Positions 36,691-48,182 of a stretch of 64,000 bases of DNA are shown in pieces (the first letter of the stretch is position 1; each line of letters begins with the position of its first letter). The stretch covers positions 46,798,692-46,862,691 of the forward strand of contig CM063510.1 of assembly GCA_032207245.1 (NCBI GenBank). Direction: 5' to 3'. The DNA is from Pardosa pseudoannulata (lineage: Eukaryota; Arthropoda; Arachnida; Araneae; Lycosidae). Position numbers and translations under genes: made by a program. A model generated the notes under the pieces. The model was not told the origin of the DNA and did not search any database. It saw nothing but the letters and a program-made list of their open reading frames with translations.

Positions 36691-37299
36691 CTATGGTCAG
36701 ACAAGGTCACCTCGAGAAACGAATCCTATTTTGAATCTGGAAGAGATTGTATAAATGATAATTCAGACGAAACATCATACAGGATAAAGAAAAAGTTATT
36801 AGACGTAGAAGGAAGTTATGTTGTGTCCACATCAGATTCTTTTTTTCATAGTTTTCCTTCAAACATTTAATTTTTTCAGGCTTTTTTTATGCAATAACAT
36901 TGTTTTTAATAAAACGTCTTAAAAATTAAAAGAAAAAATTGATTTTTTTCCTGTCCATTTCATGCATTTAAATAGGAATCTTATTGTAGTGGTAACTTAA
37001 TATAGATATATGTGGTGATAGGTTTGTATTTATCAAAAGTTTATCTCTTTTAACAATAATATTTATCGTGTGGAGGATAAGTGGCAAAACTAAGGGAGCT
37101 AGTGCTGAGTGTAGACATTACTATTATATCCCCCGAAGCATTAAACAATGCGTAAACTGTTCGGTCTCACGCACAGTCGTAACCAAATTTCATTCTTATA
37201 GCTCGTTGCGTTTTTAACTATCGTGTCTTAACACACACGGTTAAACCTACTTTCATAACGTTTAGTTATCTGCTTTCATTTCCAGGTTATTCTGGTCCC

Positions 37300-37760
37300 A
37301 CACAGATTATAACTACAGTAGGTCAAAGTAGTCATACACTAAGCTTTTATTATTCAATTTGGTATTTTAAAAATGAAAATGCTCATGTATGCTTTACTTA
37401 AACAGCAAAGGGGAATATCAGTAAATATTTCTACACAAAGAGCTTTAACCCTTCGCTTGTCCTGTACATCATACGATATACAGATGTAATGCTTTATACG
37501 CTTGTGTATGAAAAATTATACTCAATGAACTATATTTAATATACAAGCTTTTATGGATTTTATATTTTACATTATTGTGTAACACATGATATACAAATGT
37601 ATAAAAATTAGATGTGTATTATCAAATGGGATGCACAGGACAGGCAAAGGGTGAGGCTGTCAATATTTAAATAATTTAGCATATATTTAGATGGGAAAGG
37701 AAAAAACAGGGTCAAAGTATAACTCGTCCACTACATAAAATTCTCAATTTTAGCAAATTT
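37300..37760 (+). repeat. Interspersed repeat (38-kb family), copy interrupted by a MITE
   Basis: Opens CACACAGATTATAACTACAG and closes GCATATATTTAGATGGGAA with GGGTCAAAGTATAACTCGT. The copy at about 38740-39000 shows the same order without the inserted element. Confidence 0.7.
37449..37651. mobile_element. piggyBac-like MITE, 203 bp
   Basis: The ends CCCTTCGCTTGTCCTGTAC and, reverse-complemented, CCCTTTGCCTGTCCTGTGC are inverted copies (22 bp in all). The left flank is TTAA, the piggyBac target; the right flank TGAG has diverged. Comparison with the related copy at 38.9 kb shows the uninterrupted sequence ATATTTAAAT at the insertion point. Confidence 0.78.
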
Positions 37761-37917
37761 AAGGGAATGATATCTTCAGTTTAGTTCTTTATTGGGTATA
37801 CTGTCTCATAACGTCTTTTTTTAACTTTTAAAATCTCAATGAAAAGGTAAAAGCATAGTGTACGAGTTTGACTGTCTGTACTTTAAAAAAAAATTTAGTT
37901 CAATGCTCAGTACTTAA

Positions 37918-38259
37918 ACCCTTAACGTTCACGCTCGAGTTAACTAGAGGGCGCTAAACTGGCCTAACTTGTGCACATTCCAGATAATTCGATCGGCGTT
38001 GTACTTTGTGTTGATATAATTTTTCACACTCGAATGCAATCGATATTTGAAAATAACAATGTAAAAGAAGTCGAAGTGAGTGTGATATTACAATATTCGA
38101 CTATTTTCTGCAATGTTATCAAAATCCAAAATTGCAATAAAAATTTTGATTATTTTTGTAATTTTCTTGGCAAGACAACGTTCTAATTTGTGTTTTTTAC
38201 ATTAAAAAATTTATTTTTTTTGGCCGGCCTTTTTCAAAATAAATATGTGCATTAAGGGG
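37918..38259. repeat. Possible piggyBac-like MITE, 342 bp
   Basis: Flanked on both sides by TTAA (37914-37917, 38260-38263). Ends ACCCTTAACG and, reverse-complemented, ACCCCTTAATG. Confidence 0.5.
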
Positions 38260-38302
38260 TTAATTAAGATTGGTTATGAATACGGGTAATTGTGGTCGCG
38301 CA

Positions 38303-38712
38303 CACACACATATTATAACTAACAGTCAATGAAAGCAAAGCTCACGCACTATCCTTTTCTGGTTAACTTAAGATTTTAAAAGTCTAAAAAAAAAGCAGGT
38401 AAGGAGATATAGAGGATACGCAATAAAGTTTTAAACTGAAAATATCCCGTTTCAGAGATTTCTAAAATTGAAACGCTGGCTCAGGTACATGTTTTACTTT
38501 GGCACTTTTTTTCCACATATCTCTAAATAAATGTGGTGCTGTTTAAATATCGTGTTACGGTTGAAGCACTTTGTGCAAAAATATTAAGTTTCATTTGTTA
38601 TTTAAATGAAAATGTGTCAAAAGTTTCACTTTTAAAATCTTAAACTGAAGAAATATAAAACATGATCTACAAGTTTTACTTTCACCGACTGTTAGTTATA
38701 ATATCTGTGTGG
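38303..38712. repeat. Inverted-repeat element of the 38-kb family
   Basis: The arm at 38303-38335 (CACACACATATTATAACTAA...) pairs with 38679-38712 (read in reverse, CCACACAGATATTATAACTA...). Each arm is about 33 bp with few mismatches, and similarity extends weakly inward. It looks like a foldback MITE or two family members head to head. Confidence 0.65.
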
Positions 38713-38739
38713 CCACGAAAACCTAAAATCACAAATAGG

Positions 38740-39000
38740 ACTAATTCAATCCTGATTTTTTTGTGTACAATCAGTTAAAGTAAATCACGTACGCTATACT
38801 TTTTCTGTTCAATTTGATATATTAAAAGGGACAATTTTGAAGCCTCTTTTGCCTAAACAAGCAATGAAACTAATTAATAAAAATTTTTATACAAAGATAT
38901 TTAAATTTTATGCAAAATTTAAACAACGTAGCATATATTTAGATGGATATGGAAAAAAAACAGGGTCAAAGTAAAACTCGTACGCTAAACAAAATCATGT
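38740..39000 (+). repeat. Interspersed repeat (38-kb family), uninterrupted copy
   Basis: TGTGTACAATCAGTTAAAGT through TTCAATTTGATATATTAAAA to GCATATATTTAGATGGATAT and GGGTCAAAGTAAAACTCGT. Confidence 0.68.
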
Positions 39001-39080
39001 TTCGTTATGCAAGGTTTTCAGTGATATCATAATGTGCTCTAAAATAGCAATAAAATTATTGCTATATCCAGTGCATCATT

Positions 39081-39690
39081 CAGTGGCGTACAAAAGAAGG
39101 GCTTGGAAGTTACCCCCCCCCTCGTGGACCAATATCCTGAATTGACCTGAACCATGTAAAATTTTGTGAAGATTAAACTAGACGTTTAAGAATGCATGAC
39201 ATACATTTATACATACATACACACAAAGCATTTGTCTTATAATTTTTTTTCAGTGGTGTTTTAATAATGATCATTAAAATTATAACAAAAAAGTATTACT
39301 GATTATTTCCTCCCGTGGCATCATTCATTGGCGTACACTAGGAAATATTGGAGGTACAACCCTTCTCCCTCCCCCATAGACCAAGATCCTGAATTGACCA
39401 GAATAACCATGCAAAATTTTGTGATGATGGAATCAGCGAAAATACATTTGTATTTACACGCATAGATAAGGTTTTTTAACAAGAGATAATTTTGTCAGTA
39501 GTGTTTTAATAATGTACTTTCAAACCAGAAAAAGTTTTACTAATTGATCATTCCATTCCATTTCATCATTCAGTGGCGTACACAAGGAGATGTTGGAGAT
39601 TCAACGCCCTCCCCCTACCTATGGAATAACATCCTCAATTGACTAGCATCACCATGCAACATTTTATGAAAATCAACATAGCTGCTGCTC
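39081..39690. repeat. Tandem array, 245-bp unit, about 2.5 copies
   Basis: Units start CA(G/T)TGGCGTACA at 39081, 39326 and 39571, exactly 245 bp apart. All carry CCATG(T/C)AAAATTTTGTGA or a close variant, and a pyrimidine block CCTCCCCC. The first bases of each unit resemble the hAT terminus seen at 30824. A decayed relative may continue at about 40000-40140. Confidence 0.85.
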
Positions 39691-39699
39691 ACATTTCTT

Positions 39700-41570
39700 T
39701 TAGAAAGGGCAGGGCTCATTTATCAAAAAGGACAGTTTTGGTGAAGTGAAAGGACACTTTTTGTTGAATAAAAGACTTTCTTTCCGTCATACTCAAACTA
39801 CAGACAGTAAAGCACATATGTATTTTCAAACACCCACGTACTACCCGTTTTCAAAAAGAAAACGTTTTTTGAAAAAACACAGGGTGCAAACTAATGGGCA
39901 GGAATGGGCAGGAACCACCGACATTTAGGAAAAGAGGGCAGGGCGAGGCACCCTTTGAAAATCGTCAAACCTGAACAATAGATTGGCCATTTAGTGATGT
40001 AGCCAGGATTGTATATCGGGGCAGGGTCCAATGTCTTAATCCAAAGTACACTAAACTTTCAATCTTGCAGAAAAAAAAATCCTTGCACACACACATTCAC
40101 AAAGTATGTACATACATACAAACATAAGTCTTATATATTAATCCACAGTTTTGCATGCCTAAATGTCATAAAACGAATCAGCAGCACTGAACGTAATTTC
40201 ATTGTATCATTGAATGCAATTTCATTGTATCATGTGAAATATATTTACGGATGGTATCTTTTACTTTACGGCCTAAGTTGTTAACTAATTTGCTTGGTAA
40301 GTTATTGAGGTAAGTTAATAAATTGAGGAATGAGGAAATTAATTGCATTAAAATATTACTTAAAATCAATATCTTTGGATAACTCATTTTTGATTTTTAA
40401 AATGCTTCTTGCTGCCTAATTTTTTATATTTTACAGCATAATGTTTACCAAATATTCCTGATATATATTAAAATTAATTTGACTGTCCAATTTAAATTTC
40501 GAATTTATTTAGATTATAAGAACTCAATTTAAGTTTAAACCAGAAATTTGTACTGGACCAGTATTTTCTAATGAATTTACTATTCACTCTATCGATAGAG
40601 AAATTTATAGATATGTTTAATAGGTATTTTTGAGCAATAAAAAGGTGCAAAAAAAATTAACATTTGAAAATAAATTTACAAGAAAAGGGCGGAATATAAA
40701 ATTGGAGAAATAAAAAAAAGTGAGTTTTTTAAAGACATAGATTCTTAAAAATATTTTTGATATGTGATTTGATTAGCTTTACTTGAATGTACAAGCGCAC
40801 AAAGTTTCATAACTTGAAATTAATAATTTCCAAAACCATTTTTTGTAAGTCCAATGTCCCCTTAATTCGACGATACTCCCTGCCAATCGTCTAATGAGGC
40901 GAATTCTCAAAAATAAAACCGAAACTTGACAGAGATTACGAAAAAAAAAAGTCTTTGTTTACGTCATTCCTTTGCATTCATTCTTGGCGCAAAGTTGGCA
41001 GGCTGACGTGGTGCCGCGAGTTATGAAAATGAAATTAGTGAAACGAAAACAACGGTGATCAAATAAATAATAGGTCATCCTTTGTTGGACCGGGTAAGTA
41101 ACCTTCAAACTGAATTTGCATTTCGTGACGTGAAAACGTATTCCACTTCTGTTTACTCTCTCCGCTTTATTCATTTCTTCTTTCTTTTTTTAAGCACTCA
41201 GCTGACGCGGGAAACGCTTTCGTGGAGATAGGAGAAAGAACAAAAAATAATAATCCCGATCAAGTGCATGTGCACTCGAAGCTGTCCGTCAAGATCATGC
41301 GGGTTTCCAGGTGACTTCGCAAGAGGAGAACCAGTGACTCACTTTCGGAATATTCTTGTACTTTTCAATGGGATTTTGTCAAAAATTTCCGCTTGCTTTT
41401 AGACTTTTTTTTTGTCTTAGTCGACTAGTAGTTATTTTTGCTGAGAATGACGTTGGATACTACGTGTCTGAAAATTGAAAGTTCCTTCCTTAATGCAAAA
41501 AAAATATTTATTGATATTTAAGCAATTCTTCCGTACATGTTAGAATGCGTACATCTTAAAATTTTCTCTT
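39700..41570. other. Unassigned DNA
   Basis: GGGCAGGGCTC at 39707 and GGGCAGGGCGAGGC near 39936 look like hAT ends but are not paired convincingly. Frames of 60-91 codons here show no domains. Confidence 0.4.
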
Positions 41571-41571
41571 G

Positions 41572-41574
<3 letters not shown>

Positions 41575-41621
<47 letters not shown>
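41575..41621. repeat. (TA)n microsatellite
   Basis: About 23 TA units. Confidence 0.97.
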
Positions 41622-41623
<2 letters not shown>

Positions 41624-41869
41624 GAGTTTCTTGTGTTTATATATGCGTATATATATAAATATGGTTTGTATGACATATGTAATATATCTATTATACATTT
41701 CTAAATTTATATTCTAGAGTTATATACAGATCATTATAAACTCAAAATATTAATATGAAATTTATTAGAACGTCTAGTTATTTTGTTTGTTACTATTGTG
41801 TGTATATATATATATGTAATATAAATTAATGTATATATGCATATACACATATAAACACATGCATACACA

Positions 41870-41933
41870 CTCTCTCTCTCTCACACACACGCACGCATTG
41901 GTATGGATGTATATGTGTGCATATGTATGTGTA

Positions 41934-42000
<67 letters not shown>

Positions 42001-42073
42001 ATATATGTATATATATATGTGTATATATATATATGTATGTATATGTATATATATATGTGTGTATATATATATA

Positions 42074-42159
<86 letters not shown>
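41870..42159. repeat. Compound microsatellite cluster
   Basis: (TC)n(AC)n, then TATG variants, (TA)n, (TG)n and a final long (TA)n ending in (TG)n. All overlapping frames, on both strands, are repeat artefacts. Confidence 0.95.
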
Positions 42160-42169
42160 AATTAATTAA

Positions 42170-43050
42170 ATTAAGTTTTAAATTCAACCACAGGTTCTGA
42201 AAGACTACAGACTAATTTTTAAAAACTAATAAGCTAATTAAAAAGTTGCTAAAATAAATATTATACAATTAAATAAACACATACTAAGGTTGATAGCTTT
42301 AAATAAAAATAAGAAAATTTATTGTTACATTATTTATATACTTATATACAGAAAATTGATTCGAATTTTAAAAAAAATTGCCTTTCCAAATTTTGTATTA
42401 TATGCTACCTTATCCAAAATTAAACATTAAGCATATACTAACATTTATGCAAAAAAGAGACCCTAATTCCAAATTCAAATATTTATAATAAGTACCTTCG
42501 TGGATATGCAAAGGGATGTGCATCTGCAGGAATGTGTCAGGGCGGTACTCAGGTCGGGAGCTCTTAAGACTTGAAGTTGGTGGAACGATGTAGACCTCTT
42601 TGCGTGCACTCTCAATTGATGGGATGACAATGCTGACTTCAGACCCACCATTGGTCTGGTGCCTTAATTAGGGGGATTCTGAAAGGCGGATGCACTGAAA
42701 CGCTTCTGGTAGTTGCAAGATGTCGTCCTCGTTAATTTTTCGGAGTCTGTCTTGGACCTAACTCTTCCTTTGGTTTCCGAACTCTGCTCTCCAACTCCCA
42801 AACTCTGATCTCCAACAACCTTCTTTTCTTTTTTTTTAACATTTTTTATCTCTGTTCTTTCTTACTTCTCTTGCTCCAATCAGCAGAGCTGTACATATTG
42901 ATTGGTCGCCTTGCCTGCCTTGAAATCGCAAACATGGGGAAAACCTTACCCTTTCAAATTAGGCACTGACCCTTAGGGACTCATAAATAACTCCACAAAG
43001 GTACATTCTTATTTAGTGTCATGAACGGAGACATGATTCTAAGCTGTGAC
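42170..43050. other. Unassigned DNA
   Basis: 42.5-43.0 kb is less AT-rich, but I find no domain, RNA structure or repeat boundary. Confidence 0.4.
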
Positions 43051-43054
43051 TGGG

Positions 43055-43215
43055 ATCAGAACTCCGCCCGAGAATCCCGCACATGACGAATCCATTCAAT
43101 TTTTATAGGTCTTCTCACCTTTATAAAAGATGTGATGAGGTCAGATTTAGATCCGAAACATTTCACTACCCGTTTTATTTATATTAATTACATTAATTAG
43201 GATTATCCAAATCGC
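43055..43215. repeat. Interspersed repeat, copy 2 of 2
   Basis: Partner of 9416-9600, in the same orientation: GCCCGAGAATCCC, ACATGACGAATCCATTC, TTATAAAAGATGTGATGAGG and AAATCGCCTCACCACAT. Confidence 0.7.
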
Positions 43216-43329
43216 CTCACCACATATGTAATATAAGTATATATTTAACACGGCGAATTTTGCTGGTCACATCCAGTTAAGCCCCTGCTGTAAGGTGCAT
43301 AAAAATAAGTAAGAGAAAGCAATGCGCAA

Positions 43330-43620
43330 TGAGACATTCAAACCACACGCTACAGAACAGCAGAAGAAATGGTGAAACATTTATCCATGTATCATTTTCT
43401 TTTATCGTTTCCTTAAAAAACTCTTGCTTCTCCGTCACTTTTTGTAAGCATTATCTAGATTTTTATACTATTTATGTTGTTCAGTTTACTTGTTTATGTC
43501 TAATCAGTGCTAAATAAGTCCTTTAGTTTCTCCTTAAGTAATATCTATTTTAGTGGTTCCATTGGGTTATGTGTGTGGTGAGAAAAAAGTGTGTGTTATA
43601 AAAAGTTTGAGAACCATTGC
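43330..43620 (+). mobile_element. SINE-3 copy 2, decayed
   Basis: It matches 34985-35282 (ATGTATCATTTTCTTT, TTTTTGTAAGCATTATCTAG, AGTCCTTTAGTTTCTCCTTA). The tRNA-like boxes are eroded. It ends AAAGTTTGAGAACCATTG, a hAT-terminus-like sequence. Confidence 0.6.
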
Positions 43621-43624
43621 TTTA

Positions 43625-45300
43625 CAATATACACAATTTAAAAATGTTACATAAATTTAAGAACGTGCAACTTCGTATGGTGTAACTACCAGAAACATTG
43701 TTTCCATGATGTAAACTCATTCATTTGTTCTGAATACTGTGTGTTATAACAGTATCGTCAGAACAGATGTAGTGAGGCTTTTCGAGGAATGGTATAAACT
43801 GAAATATTTTGTCGGTGATTTACCGTGTTCATCATATGTGTTGTAACGGATAAACTCCTTCCATCTCCAGCTTTTGTTCGAATTGGTTAGCTACAGCAAG
43901 TTTGACCTCAATCCCCAACTCAGCATGTATGGGATTTGTTAGGCAAGTTGCGGAAGGTATGTTGTGAAAGCTTCGGAATCTCTGACCTATTCGTTTAGAA
44001 ATTTGGCATTTATTTTCGTAGATCTAATTGGATTTCGCGTTACAGTAAACTCTCGATTAATCGGAATTTGATTATCAGGACTACTGATTATCCGGGACAC
44101 TCTGCCTTTTCCTCGGAAATTTGCACGCATTTAGAATCTAGCCGTTAGGTCGGTGAATTTAGTTCCTAGATTCACAAAGCGGTCTTATATGAACATGGTT
44201 TTAGAATTATTTATTAAGTCGATCTAGCAGTAGTCGACACCTACTTTCAGGGAGTCATGTCAACAACAACAAAAAAAAAATGATGCAGGAAATATGGAGG
44301 TTTTTCGACACTGGATCCGATGTAAGCAGATTATCTCTAAAATTTATATTTTAAGCAACCATATAACATATACTTACACTCTATTATAGTTGCTTTATGT
44401 CAACTGTTAAAAGCACGCTCAAAACTGATGAGTTTATGTAAAGCAGTATTAGGGTAGGTAGATTATCACAAGAAATTAATAACCTTCTTGGTCATACTCA
44501 ATAAACCCTGCATTATCCAGTGACTTCCCGCTCTTATGGGTATTGAAGGATATGAGTAAGCCAATATCCTTGCTAAGTAGATGCTAAATCGATTTGAATC
44601 CACCTCCCTCAGTCACACTTAGAGATTCAAACGTTATTGCTAAGCGAAAGACCTTTTATTATGAATCGGAGTATTAGGCTATTAGTTTGGAGTTATCCAG
44701 TGCGAGCCACGTTTTCGTTTTCTAAGTTTTTTATTCAACGTAACAGTTTAACAACGTAACAAAGGACTGACAACAAAACGATTACAGGTACAATTCTTCA
44801 ACTTCTAAAACGCGCACACAGCGCCATCTGTTGAGATAAAATTATTAGATTACTTGGTTGGAAGATGCAACATCTTTAAGGTATTGATCCCAGATCGTGA
44901 CTACCTTTGAAATCTATCATATGTAATTGAAAAACTAAGTATCGGCCGTTTTAAAAGCTTGATAATATCTCCAGATAATACTATATTATATTCCACCTGC
45001 AGACATTACCTACAAGCTGCACTTACTCCGGACCATATCTATAACAGTCAAACCTATGCCCCTCTCTTCCAACTTGGTTCACCCCAAGTAGAAAACCTCA
45101 TCAGGCCTCATATGCCATCAAGCTCCATAATTTGAGACTCTTGCCATGGCGACTATGGGAAATATTTAGCATACATAGACAAAAAACATTAGGGTAGCAG
45201 GGGGGGGGCGACTTAGCCAGTGGAAAAATCCATCTCACAGTTCTCACCCTCAGTTAAATTTTGCATTTGTCCTGTGACATTCCCATAATTTTATTTTCAC
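43625..45300. other. Unassigned DNA with a pogo/Tigger-like end
   Basis: TA followed by CAGTAAACTCTCGATTAATC at about 44043-44064 matches the terminal sequence style of pogo/Tigger MITEs. No matching right end was found nearby. The rest is unassigned. Confidence 0.35.
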
Positions 45301-45307
45301 CTGAATG

Positions 45308-45362
45308 TTTTGGTTTTGAGAACTACTGCCTACTATTTTACAACACGAATGCTTATGAAAAA
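45308..45362 (-). mobile_element. SINE-1 3'-end fragment
   Basis: TTGGTTTTGAGAACTACTG, then CTACTATTTTACAACACGAA: tail and distal body, inverted. Confidence 0.6.
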
Positions 45363-45439
45363 AGGAACAACGTATTAAAATTGGGGGTTGCGAGCAAAAA
45401 AAAGATGCTCCCAACTAACTGTTATGACTTTTGAACATT

Positions 45440-46113
45440 TAAATAATTGTGTTGTACTTTCTCAGTATGAGGGTATTATTAAAATGTATTGGAGAGCCCG
45501 TGAACTGATGGCTTAGGCGCTAATTGTTCATCATTTGTAAAATAAATAAGACTAACTGTTATGACAATTCTAAATGAAAAATTTCAGCATTTTATAGCTA
45601 ATAGTTCTTACACTATTTCCAGCAGCGTTCATTTACATTATACTGAAAATTTTAGTTATATAGAATGCAAATTGCAATCAAAAGGAGAATTACACGTCTA
45701 AGTGTTATAACAATGTTAACCGATATGCTTTACTTGGTTCTAAATTTCCTTCGTTTCCAATACTCTGGTATAAGTTAATGGCTTAGTTGTAATAGTTTTT
45801 GAACTATGTCCTTTAATGTTAATTTACGCTATATTGAAAATTTCCATTATATAGAGTGCAAACTGCAATCAAAAGGAGAGATGCAAAACTAAGTGTCATA
45901 ATGGTGTTAATCCTTTGTGTTCTTGGTTGATTTTTCTCCCAAATTAATGTTTTAGTTGTAATAGCTTTTGCGCTATGTCCAAATATGCTAATTTAAGTTT
46001 ATTGAAAATTTCAGTTATATGCAGTACAAATTGCAAATAAAAATGAAAAATGTACAACAAGGTGTTATAACAGTATTAACACTTTGTGCTCTAAATTTAT
46101 TTTTCTCATTTCT
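45440..46113 (-). repeat. Composite dispersed repeat (DCR), repeated-unit part
   Basis: Three inverted units of about 170-190 bp, each with a TATATAGANTGCAAATTGCAA-type word, AAAAGGAGA or AAAATGAAA, and AAGTGTTATAACA. The family continues after the SINE insertion at 47063-47470. Confidence 0.75.
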
Positions 46114-46220
46114 AGTAATCTGGAACGATGGCTGAATGGTTAGGGTGTTGAACTTCGGTACCGGAGTTCGCGGGTTCGAATCCCACTGTGGCATGGATGT
46201 TCGTAGCCGTTCGGAATCGG

Positions 46221-46961
46221 GGAACGGCAAAACTATTGGAACTCGGCCACTACTGGCAGGGTTCTCTATGGTTTCTTCAGAAAAGTGAAATTGTTTAGAC
46301 TGAGTGGAAATGCGGTAGTAAATGCCTTTCTTACACTTCTTTCCCTCAGTATCGCCACAGGTTCCAGGTCTCGAATAACTCATCGGGAGATTGTGTCTGC
46401 GGTAAAGTCGGTGACTCCAATCATTATCTGCACGACTGCTCTCTTACACACGACTTGCATTTTAAGAAACCCCCTGACACATCCAAGGAACTCTGGGCAG
46501 AGAGCCTAATCAAAAACCCAGTACTGATAAGGAAGGCCAAGAGCCTGGTTGACTGGCTCACCACTAATCAAGGCGCCATCGTGCGGCCATGAAGATTTAA
46601 ACCTAAAACCACACCGGAAGGGTCAAAGTACCTCTTCACGAATGACTCACATCACAACTGACCTATGCAGATATTGCTTCCCTCACCAACATCTGCTCTC
46701 ATGTCAGAAAGTTCCATGTAGTACACCGGGTCAACCGGATTTTTATCCTGGGCAGGACTCCTGCGAAGTATCCCCCGAACTTTCGGAAACTGCATTTGTT
46801 GTACTTATTTGTCTAGATTGTCTTTTTTTGTTGTTGTTATTTTATGGGTGGAATGCTGACTTGGCCCCTGCGTAATGCATTGTTGCCGGACGGTCAGGCA
46901 GAACCAGCAATTCAACACTCTACACCCGACTTCGGGCGGGTGGCTGGTTACAGGTAGTAAA
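46221..46961 (+). mobile_element. 5'-truncated R1/jockey-like LINE, 3' end, inside SINE-1
   Basis: 741 bp with the C-terminus of a non-LTR retrotransposon ORF2 followed by a 3' untranslated part. It lies between the two halves of the SINE with a possible short CGG repeat at the junctions (46218-46220, 46962-46964). The end has no long poly(A). Inserted in the same orientation as the SINE. Confidence 0.8.
46298..46592 (+). pseudogene. Non-LTR retrotransposon ORF2 C-terminus
   Basis: The frame reads TEWKCGSKCLSY, QYRHRF, then SGDCVCGKVGDSNHYLHDC, SLTHDLHFKKP, KELWAESLIKN and a final LVDWLTTNQGAIVRP before TGA at 46590-46592. The CxCG-x-GDxxHYLxxCxLTxxxHFxxP pattern is the conserved cysteine/histidine-containing C-terminus of R1/jockey/I-group reverse transcriptases. 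An in-frame TAG precedes it at about 46296, and the reverse transcriptase domain is absent. Confidence 0.88.
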
Positions 46962-47062
46962 CGGCTTTAAGAAGTAGGTCCCGATCTCATTAGCCCTTGT
47001 GTTGGAAAAAAGTAGACCCTAGCACTCCTAACAAACCAAACCAAACCATCCAGTAATCTGGA

Positions 47063-47470
47063 CCAAATTAATGTTTGAGTTACTCCAATTCATTGTAAAT
47101 TTAGCAATTTTAATTGAGTTAAGAAAGTATGACCATTAATTCTTAAGTTTAAAAATTGGGTTGAACTTCTATATTGTACTTTCTGCAAAAGAAAGATGGA
47201 AGTCGAGTCAGACTTGGCATTTAGGCACAAACGGTTAAAAACAAAATTCCAATCTTTTACTGCTAATCGTTTATGAGTTATTTCGATGCATTCATACGCA
47301 CAGATGGAAACTAGTCAAAATCATCCATCTAAGGGACAGTTAAAATGAAAACTTTCGTTCTACATACGTATAAATATAATACCGAAATTTGTCAAAACAT
47401 TCAGACATGGTCAAAATGAGAATCTGCGTTGAAATGGGAACACTAAAATTTTTCTCAAAAACTGTACTTT
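47063..47470 (-). repeat. Composite dispersed repeat (DCR), head part
   Basis: Inverted head: GGAAACTAGTCAAAATCATC and GCGTTGAAATGGGAACACTA mirror the heads at 10.15 and 36.27 kb. Confidence 0.68.
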
Positions 47471-47995
47471 AAACCGCACAAGGAAGTAAAAAAATGAATT
47501 GTGTAGAATGATGGAACCCAGATTTGATGATTCAAGCTTAGATCATTCATGACAGTGAATTATTTTTATAAATCTTTTCTGTTACTTCACTCTTGATGTA
47601 ATCATTTGTATCGTTTCGTTACGAATGGCATTTTGCGTCCCGCGGTGTTAGTCAGAATGACACTTCGCGCGTAAGAACATTCTAAGAAAAAAAGCGTGCC
47701 AACACTCTGCTGGAAACGGCGGACCCAGTTTTAAAAGAAAAGCACTTGTTTTGAAACATCGCTTTCTAGAAATGAACTAGGAAATGGGAACCCCACAGAA
47801 AGTTCTGCAGAATTTGAAACCTTGAACATGTTTTGAAACGAGGTGATGTTGAAAGTTCAATCTTTTTTTAACTTTTACATTTGATTTAATAATCAATAAA
47901 ACTGAACTTAGCGAATGAGGAAACAAAAACACATTACATGGCCTTAAGATGTTGCTTTGGGTAAATTTTATATTTCTAAGTATACTGGTATATAT
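47471..47995. other. Unassigned DNA
   Basis: No feature supported. Confidence 0.45.
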
Positions 47996-48182
47996 AACAT
48001 ATCAAAATTATCACCCCTAAAAATCCAGAATTCTCCTTTACCCTCTTCTAGTTTTTCTCAGCCATAAAATGTCAGATAAAGGAGTGTCATCCGGCTTAAA
48101 TCCTTTTTACCGACCTCTCAAAATTGAAGCTGGAATAAACGCTAATTTTCTGCCTATTGGCCTGATTTTCAGCTGTCCCAAG
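47996..48182 (-). repeat. TAR-1 interspersed repeat, diverged partial copy
   Basis: TATAACATATCAAAATTAT, CCTTTACCCTCTTCTAG, AGATAAAGGAGTG and TTTCAGCTGTCCCA align in order with copy B. Here the edge carries only a remnant TATATA instead of a long array. Confidence 0.7.

Larger units (their letters stand above)
46125..47051 (+). mobile_element. SINE-1 copy, full length, split by a LINE fragment
   Basis: The first half (A box TGGCTGAATGG, B box GGGTTCGAATCCC, GTTCGTAGCCGTTCGGAATC) ends at 46220. The second half resumes at 46962 with CGGCTTTAAGAAGTAGGTCC and ends in AAACC units. A perfect 11-bp duplication, AGTAATCTGGA, flanks the whole (46114-46124, 47052-47062), which shows that the intervening 741 bp arrived later. 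Confidence 0.95.

Noticed and set aside
46015..46383. A 122-codon minus-strand frame
   Set aside because: It runs antisense through the SINE head and LINE fragment.
46549..46875. A 108-codon frame with several Cys and His residues
   Set aside because: It lies in another frame, overlapping the end and 3' untranslated part of the LINE ORF2, whose true frame ends at 46592.
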